Part shown: positions 15,423 through 19,661 of the stretch, piece by piece
Layout of the letters: every line of letters begins with the position of its first letter
Numbering within the stretch: the stretch's first letter is position 1
Assembly (NCBI GenBank): GCA_022614705.1
Contig: JAKEIB010000330.1
Location: 1-19,661, forward strand
Direction: 5' to 3'
Source: Planctomycetota bacterium
GTDB taxonomy: Bacteria; Planctomycetota; Planctomycetia; Pirellulales; Lacipirellulaceae
DNA: 19,661 nt
Notes under the pieces: model-generated
Seen by the model: only the letters and a program-made list of their open reading frames with translations
What the model was told of the DNA's origin: nothing
Database searches by the model: none
Position numbers and translations under genes: made by a program

Positions 15423-15490
15423 AGCGGAAAACTGGAATTGGCCGCAGAATCCTAATCCGCGTGTCTGGGGTTCGAGTCCCTCCTCCGCTA
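15423..15490 (+). pseudogene. tRNA-Arg(CCT)-like remnant
   Basis: The 3' part is a convincing tRNA end. A possible anticodon arm GCAGA-ATCCTAA-TCCGC has one mismatch and would give anticodon CCT. GGGGTTCGAGTCCCT and CTCCGCTA supply the T arm, acceptor strand and discriminator. The 5' end AGCGGA pairs with TCCGCT over 6 bp. Only about 14 nt separate the acceptor and anticodon stems, where about 19 are normal, so no proper D arm forms; the T stem also has a T-C mismatch. It is therefore probably a decayed or hybrid tRNA, not a working gene. Its last 19 bases are the right att repeat. Confidence 0.5.
15472..15490 (+). repeat. Right attachment-site repeat (tRNA 3' end)
   Basis: This is an exact copy of the 19-bp repeat at 428-446, in the same orientation. 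Here it is continuous with a tRNA-like body. The next gene to the right begins 82 bp later, so this is taken as the right island border. Confidence 0.75.
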
Positions 15491-15571
15491 ATCAGCGGGG
15501 AGCGTGGAGTTCGTCTAAGCTTCCAGTGTTCCGACTCTACGCTCCATGCTCCTCGCTCCACGCCTCTGACC

Positions 15572-17056
15572 ATGCTCGACACTGACCAGTGGTATTTTGA
15601 AATCGGCGACGGGCAGACGTACGGGCCGTTCCCGCTGGACAAGTTGCGAAAGTGGGCGGCCGCCGGCAATCTCATGCCGACGCATCGAGTACGGCGTGCC
15701 GACTCCTCCGAGTGGACGATCGCGGCCTACGTACCCGGTTTGGAACTGACCACGGCCGACACGGTCCCGGCGCCGGTGGTCGACGACGACGGCGAGGAAG
15801 TGTCTCGCGGCAAGCTGGGCGCACTCGTCCAGGCACTGAGCCGCAAGCGCAAACCGGCGGGGCACGGGAAAGCAGCTAGCGCGGACCATCAAGAGTCCGA
15901 CATCATCGCCCTTTGCGATGAGCTGCTGGAAGTCGCCTACCAACGCGGCGCATCCGACCTGCACATCGATCCCGAAGAAAACATCACGTTGATTCAACTC
16001 CGTGTGGACGGGGTGCTGGAGCCGCTGCGGAAATTACCCAAGTCAATCCACGCCGCGGTGGTTAGCCGCTACAAAGTGCTATCGAAGATGGACATCGCCG
16101 AGCGCCGCATGGCTCAGGATGGCCGATTCTTTCACTGCTTAGGCCCCCAGCAGCGTCGAGTTCACATCCGAGCCGCGATCCTGCCCACCACTCATGGCGA
16201 GCGGCTCACGTTGCGCTTGCTTGCGGTCGAGACTGAGCTGCTCACGCTGAACCGATTGGGTATGTCGGAGCCGGCGCTGCGCACCTTTGCCGCCTACACG
16301 GCCCAAAAGCAGGGCATGATCCTGCTCTCCGGCCCGACCGGCAGCGGCAAATCGACGACACTTTATGCGGCGCTCCGGCACCGGCTGGCAAACCATCCGG
16401 GCCGATTTATTACCGTCGAGGAACCGGTGGAGTTCGACATCGTCGGAGTCGCCCAGATCGAAGTGGATACCGCAGACAAGGTCCGCTTCGACACGGTACT
16501 GCGCAACATTTTGCGCAGCGACCCCGATGTGATCATGATCGGTGAGATTCGCGATTTCGCATCGGCCGACGTGGCCATCAAAGCGGCGCTAACCGGTCAC
16601 CTTGTGTTCAGCTCGATTCACACCAATTCGGCCGCCGGAGTGGTAACTCGGCTGATCGACATGGGGCTGGAGCCGTTTCAGGTGGCGGCAACGGTGCGAC
16701 TGTGCGTTGCGCAACGATTGGCACGGCGACTGTGTATCGAGTGCCGCCGGCCGCGGCCATTGAGCGCTGCGGAAGCAGCGGCGGTCGGCCGGCCCGACGC
16801 CGCCGGTACGACAGTTTATGATCCGGGCGGCTGCGAGCAATGCAACCGGCGCGGCTATAAGGGCCGTATCGGCTTGTTCGAGCTGCTGCCGATCGACGAG
16901 GACCTCGCAAGGCGGATCGTCGACGGCGCCAACGAAGCGGACATCGCGCGCCGCGCGAGGGAACGAAAAATCCCCGGCCTCCGCGACGATGCGGCCAGCA
17001 AGCTGCTGGACGGCGCGACAAGCTTCGATGAAATTGTGGCAGTCTCGGCGTGGTGA
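15572..17056 (+). CDS. GYF-domain GspE/PilB-type secretion ATPase
   Basis: The start is ATG 15572 (MLDTDQWYFEIGDGQTYGPF), giving 494 residues; the 37 upstream codons read through the att repeat. No clear Shine-Dalgarno is seen. Residues 5-52 are a GYF_2 domain in place of the usual MshEN/T2SSE_N domain, followed by a linker to about 108. The ATPase carries Walker A GPTGSGKS (254-261), an Asp box ITVEEPVEF, Walker B DPDVIMIGEIRD, a His box TGHLVFSSIHTN, and a tetra-Cys zinc site (Cys388, 391, 421, 424). It is a hexameric motor of type II secretion or type IV pili. GYF domains bind proline-rich peptides, so the N-terminus may recruit a partner. No other pilus gene is in the window. Confidence 0.9.
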   Translation: MLDTDQWYFEIGDGQTYGPFPLDKLRKWAAAGNLMPTHRVRRADSSEWTIAAYVPGLELTTADTVPAPVVDDDGEEVSRGKLGALVQALSRKRKPAGHGKAASADHQESDIIALCDELLEVAYQRGASDLHIDPEENITLIQLRVDGVLEPLRKLPKSIHAAVVSRYKVLSKMDIAERRMAQDGRFFHCLGPQQRRVHIRAAILPTTHGERLTLRLLAVETELLTLNRLGMSEPALRTFAAYTAQKQGMILLSGPTGSGKSTTLYAALRHRLANHPGRFITVEEPVEFDIVGVAQIEVDTADKVRFDTVLRNILRSDPDVIMIGEIRDFASADVAIKAALTGHLVFSSIHTNSAAGVVTRLIDMGLEPFQVAATVRLCVAQRLARRLCIECRRPRPLSAAEAAAVGRPDAAGTTVYDPGGCEQCNRRGYKGRIGLFELLPIDEDLARRIVDGANEADIARRARERKIPGLRDDAASKLLDGATSFDEIVAVSAW

Positions 17057-17081
17057 CTACTGACGCGGGTCCAGTCCCACT

Positions 17082-17182
17082 AGAAGCGGTTTCAAAACTT
17101 GTAGCTGGGGTCTGTGACCCCGGCGAATGCTGGCAAGCCGGCCTCATAGAGGCCAGCTACAATCCGTTTTGACACCGGTTCT
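17082..17182. repeat. MITE-like element with nested inverted repeats
   Basis: The outer ends AGAAGCGGTTTCAAAAC (17082-17098) and GTTTTGACACCGGTTCT (17166-17182) are inverted repeats matching at 15 of 17 positions. A second, perfect 10-bp pair lies inside (TTGTAGCTGG 17099-17108; CCAGCTACAA 17153-17162). The element is flanked by T (17081) and A (17183), so a TA target site is conceivable. It carries no gene. It separates the ATPase gene from the convergent kinase gene and supplies part of the kinase's TAG stop. It may also act as a bidirectional terminator. Confidence 0.6.
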
Positions 17183-19283
17183 AATTGAAAATGAGGTACA
17201 GGAGCCCCGCCACGAACGGCACTCCTAGCGAGAGGCCGACGATCCACGCCGGCGAACGGTTGATGAGTCGCTCGAAACGTCTTCGGCCACTTTGAAAGTC
17301 TCGCAGCTGCCTGGCCACGTTCGTCAATTGGTCGGCTTCTTTCCTAAATTGGTCGAGGGCGCGAGTAAGCTCGGCATCGCCGATCTCGGCTTGGATCTCG
17401 AGTTGTTTGGCGCCGGTGAGGATCTTTCGGGCCAGAGAAATCTTGAAACGCCGCACCGCGATGTCTTTGGCCGCTCCCGCGTCCGCCAACGTAATGCCGT
17501 GCTCCGGCTTAAACGTGAAACCGCGGTCCACCTCATAGCGCCATTGCATCAGTTCCGTGACTATTTCCGGGCCTACGCTGGGAATGCCGTAAAGTCTGAT
17601 GCGTTCAACATCGTTGGCCGACTCGACTCCGAAGGACTCAAGAATGGCGACGTGGGAGATCGTCAACCCGGGGATTTTTCGAAAGTAGTCGCGGATCATG
17701 TAGCCGCGCAGATAGTCTGTCCTTTGCGATTCGCGATGTCGCACCAGAACACTCTGCAAATTCTGGTCTGCGTTTCGATAATTTTGGATTTCGCCGTTGA
17801 AGTCGTCGGTCGCGCGCTCGAATGCTGATTCGCGTTGTTGATGTTGAGAATGAACGGCTCCTGCCCGTCGGAAGAGCGCCTTCTGCATCCTGCCAAGCCG
17901 GGCTTCGTAGTCGTCGACAGTTTGGCGTTGCGTGCGCGCCTGTTTGCTCTGGACGAAAATGATTCCCAGCGAAATCGACAGCGCGGCTCCGGTGGCGAGC
18001 GTCGCGGCGGAGCCGAGAATGACACCCAACAGGCATGCCGCCCAGGTCGCGATTAATAAAGCCGCGATGGGGTCGGACGCGGTGAGTTTTGTACGCTTCT
18101 TCAGCCGTCGAAGCTTGGGCATGCTCGGCAACGAAAGCTGGCGCTGTAGCAAGAATGGAAAGCGCACCTCCTTGAGCATGAATATTTTCTCATCGAGCAC
18201 GGCCAATCGGTCGGCGGAGACAATCGTCGTTCCGCCAGACGCGACGAAGAACGTCGGGCCGCCCGAATCTTCGATGCGACACCACGGACATTCGGCGGCA
18301 TCGAGCGAAAAAACGTGTGCCGGATCGAACTTACAGACCTGGCGGCGCTTGATCAGGGCATCGAGCTGATTGATCCACTCAAGCGGGCTGGGGCGCGCCG
18401 TACCCTCCGGGCCGCGAAATGCCGCTTCGAATAGATCTCCAATCCCGGGGGGCAGATCATTCAATAGGAGCGACGCCGGCGGCGGGTCGACGAGCGTTTC
18501 CGCTCGGTGTTTCGAAAAGGCGAAGCGTCGGCCGGCGATGGCCTTTTCGATCGATAGATCGCCCGGCCCGTGATAACGGCCTGCGAAGGGATGCCGGCCC
18601 ACAAACAGCAAGTGGAAGATCAAGATCGCCAGGCCGAAGCGGTCGTGGTTGCCTGTGCGGATAAGATCGCGCAGTTTCTGGGTTTGCAGTTCCGGCGGCG
18701 TGAAGTGCGGCGTGCCCACTGGGCAATGGTATGTCGTAGCGCCATTGGTGATTTGGAATGAATCGCAATCGATCATCCGTACACACATCTGTTGGTCGAC
18801 CAACAGGTTGCCCTGGTTCACGTCTCCGACAACCACGCCGGCGGAGTGCAGCGCGTGAAAGGCGGCCGCGGTATTTCTGGCGGCGAGAGCCAGATGGTGC
18901 CAACCAGCATCGGGAAAGTGGCGGCGCCGGTTCGTCGTTCCATATAGTTCGTGCAGCTGGCGGGCGCCCGCCATTTTATTAATCAGTATGCCGCACGGCT
19001 TGCGCAAAGTTGGATCGAAAAGCATCGTGCGAGGCCAGGTCGCGATCGTCTCCAATGCGTTGGACCAGCACGAGATCATCGTTTGAAGCTTCGCGACTTG
19101 ATCCTCCGGCAGCGGCCGTTTGTGATAAACCTTGGCGACGTACGCAGGTTGTCCCTCGACTTCATAAACGCTGCCCTCTCCACCACGACCAATCTCCGCT
19201 CCCAGCGGAACAGGTTGGCTGATGGAGTCAAGCAACGTCGTTGGTGTCGTGGCGAGTTGCAATGATGAGTGTCTTGTCGTCAT
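17181..19283 (-). CDS. YegI-type Ser/Thr protein kinase with helix-hairpin-helix and membrane segments
   Basis: The start is ATG 19283 (MTTRHSSLQL), giving 700 residues. It overlaps the phosphatase end by 56 nt, so the exact start is uncertain. The kinase domain (about 28-310) has a glycine loop GRGGEGSVYEV, Lys51 in YVAKVYH, a catalytic loop GDVNQGNLLV (Asp154, Asn159) and DCD at 172-174 in place of DFG. A Cys cluster (Cys317 and CPWC 332-335) suggests a zinc ribbon. Two membrane segments (about 406-444), a helical coiled region, a helix-hairpin-helix (IPGLTISHVAILESFGV then IPSVGPEIV) and a final membrane segment (679-699) follow. YegI-type kinases sit beside a PP2C and a TerY-like vWA protein (TerY-P triad). 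The substrate is unknown. Confidence 0.87.
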   Translation of the reverse strand: MTTRHSSLQLATTPTTLLDSISQPVPLGAEIGRGGEGSVYEVEGQPAYVAKVYHKRPLPEDQVAKLQTMISCWSNALETIATWPRTMLFDPTLRKPCGILINKMAGARQLHELYGTTNRRRHFPDAGWHHLALAARNTAAAFHALHSAGVVVGDVNQGNLLVDQQMCVRMIDCDSFQITNGATTYHCPVGTPHFTPPELQTQKLRDLIRTGNHDRFGLAILIFHLLFVGRHPFAGRYHGPGDLSIEKAIAGRRFAFSKHRAETLVDPPPASLLLNDLPPGIGDLFEAAFRGPEGTARPSPLEWINQLDALIKRRQVCKFDPAHVFSLDAAECPWCRIEDSGGPTFFVASGGTTIVSADRLAVLDEKIFMLKEVRFPFLLQRQLSLPSMPKLRRLKKRTKLTASDPIAALLIATWAACLLGVILGSAATLATGAALSISLGIIFVQSKQARTQRQTVDDYEARLGRMQKALFRRAGAVHSQHQQRESAFERATDDFNGEIQNYRNADQNLQSVLVRHRESQRTDYLRGYMIRDYFRKIPGLTISHVAILESFGVESANDVERIRLYGIPSVGPEIVTELMQWRYEVDRGFTFKPEHGITLADAGAAKDIAVRRFKISLARKILTGAKQLEIQAEIGDAELTRALDQFRKEADQLTNVARQLRDFQSGRRRFERLINRSPAWIVGLSLGVPFVAGLLYLIFN

Positions 19284-19590
19284 CAGACCTGAGCTGGACC
19301 GATTCGGATGCCAGAAACTTTCGCAGGCCCTCACTGAGACCGGCGAGGTCGCCGGAGGTTCGAAGGGCTTTGAACAACGGTTCGAAAAAAGGCGCGTGTG
19401 GGGTTTGCTGAGTGAAGGAAAGGGCGAGTCGTTCCAGGCCGTCCGTGAGTAGTGCGAAATTCGAGCAGCCAGTCTTGATGGCCAGGAAATCTAGCCGATC
19501 TCGATAGTCGTCGGACGTGAGAACGTTGGTCGTGTTCGCGTACTCGCCGGATTGCGGCCAAAATATGGACCGTCCGAATAAATCTGCCAC
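19228..19590 (-). pseudogene. PP2C-type phosphatase, C-terminal fragment
   Basis: This is the C-terminal half of the PP2C partner of YegI-type kinases: IFWPQSGEYANTT, FALLTDGLERLALSF (Asp50, Gly51), THAPFFEPLF variants and RSDDDKTLIIATR. Family members have about 250 residues, with N-terminal metal Asp motifs. Here the homology begins about ten codons after a GTG at 19590. The frame upstream has an in-frame TGA near 19636 and no PP2C-like sequence in the last 70 bases of the window. The 5' half therefore seems lost to a rearrangement at about 19565-19590. The remaining 120 residues lack part of the metal centre and are probably inactive. Confidence 0.7.
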
Positions 19591-19661
19591 ATCAAGAAGC
19601 TCGCAAACACCTGAATTTAAGGGATTCTCAACGAGTCAATGTGTCAGATTTTTTGCGACGA

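Larger units (their letters stand above)
428..15490. mobile_element. Decayed tRNA-targeted genomic island with metal-resistance cargo
   Basis: About 15 kb lie between two identical 19-bp tRNA 3'-end repeats. The left end holds an excisionase-like fragment joined to an integrase catalytic domain. Both ends carry two copies of TGTGCAAAC. The cargo is the whole metal-efflux cluster, whereas housekeeping-type genes lie beyond the right repeat. The integrase lacks its N-terminal half, so the element is probably immobile. One oddity is that the tRNA-like body sits on the inner side of the right repeat (15423-15471), which is not the usual arrangement for a simple single insertion, so nested or successive insertions are possible. 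Confidence 0.65.

Noticed and set aside
15491..15571. Inverted GCGTGGAG/CTCCACGC motifs before the ATPase gene
   Set aside because: Simple purine/pyrimidine repeats of short words; no clear promoter or terminator form, so not annotated.
15007..15675. 222-codon minus-strand frame with GGGTRTPDTRI
   Set aside because: That peptide is the antisense of a tRNA 3' end, a well-known spurious annotation; the rest crosses non-coding arm sequence.
1..19661. CRISPR array or metal-responsive regulator gene
   Set aside because: No regularly spaced repeats and no MerR, ArsR, CsoR or two-component regulator was found on either strand.

Overview
The window looks like part of a planctomycete (Planctomycetota, probably Pirellulales-like) chromosome. 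The evidence is familiarity of protein style rather than a database search: a GYF-domain GspE/PilB ATPase, a YegI-type kinase with a helix-hairpin-helix segment next to a PP2C phosphatase, long CusA/CusB variants, and a tyrosine-integrase remnant of a type I associate with this phylum.

Layout. (1) Positions 1-427: left flank with no convincing intact gene, a short reading frame entering from the edge, and a minus-strand coding tail in frame with the integrase remnant. (2) Positions 428-15490: an apparent decayed genomic island. It is bounded by a 19-bp direct repeat identical to a tRNA 3' end (428-446 and 15472-15490). Next to the left repeat is an integrase catalytic domain fused by deletion to an excisionase-like fragment. 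Two copies of TGTGCAAAC lie close to each end and look like integrase arm sites. (3) Positions 1470-14947: the cargo, a copper/silver-type envelope detoxification cluster. On the minus strand, in transcription order, are a secreted HExxH peptidase, a Cys-rich secreted protein, a Ser/Arg-rich secreted protein, a tandem-HMA secreted protein, a Met/His/Cys-rich protein with a CPMHP-type metal site, a lipoprotein with a His-rich linker and a C-terminal Cys metal site, a 45-residue lipoprotein, CusB, a 1467-residue CusA, and an HMA-MauE/DoxX-like membrane protein. The TolC-family outer-membrane channel is divergent on the plus strand. (4) Positions 15572-19661: right flank with the GYF-GspE/PilB ATPase, a 101-bp MITE-like inverted-repeat element, the YegI-type kinase and a 5'-truncated PP2C.

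How it works together. CusA, CusB and the outer-membrane lipoprotein would form a tripartite RND pump. The small secreted proteins look like periplasmic metal buffers or chaperones. The two metal domains of CusB (an N-terminal CPMHP site and a C-terminal CPV...CCxxC site) each also occur as a separate secreted protein just upstream. No metal-responsive regulator is visible. A sigma-70-like promoter precedes the Cys-rich gene. The main novelty candidates are the oversized CusA with three insertions, the shared CusB modules, the 45-residue lipoprotein and the paired arm-type sites at the island ends.
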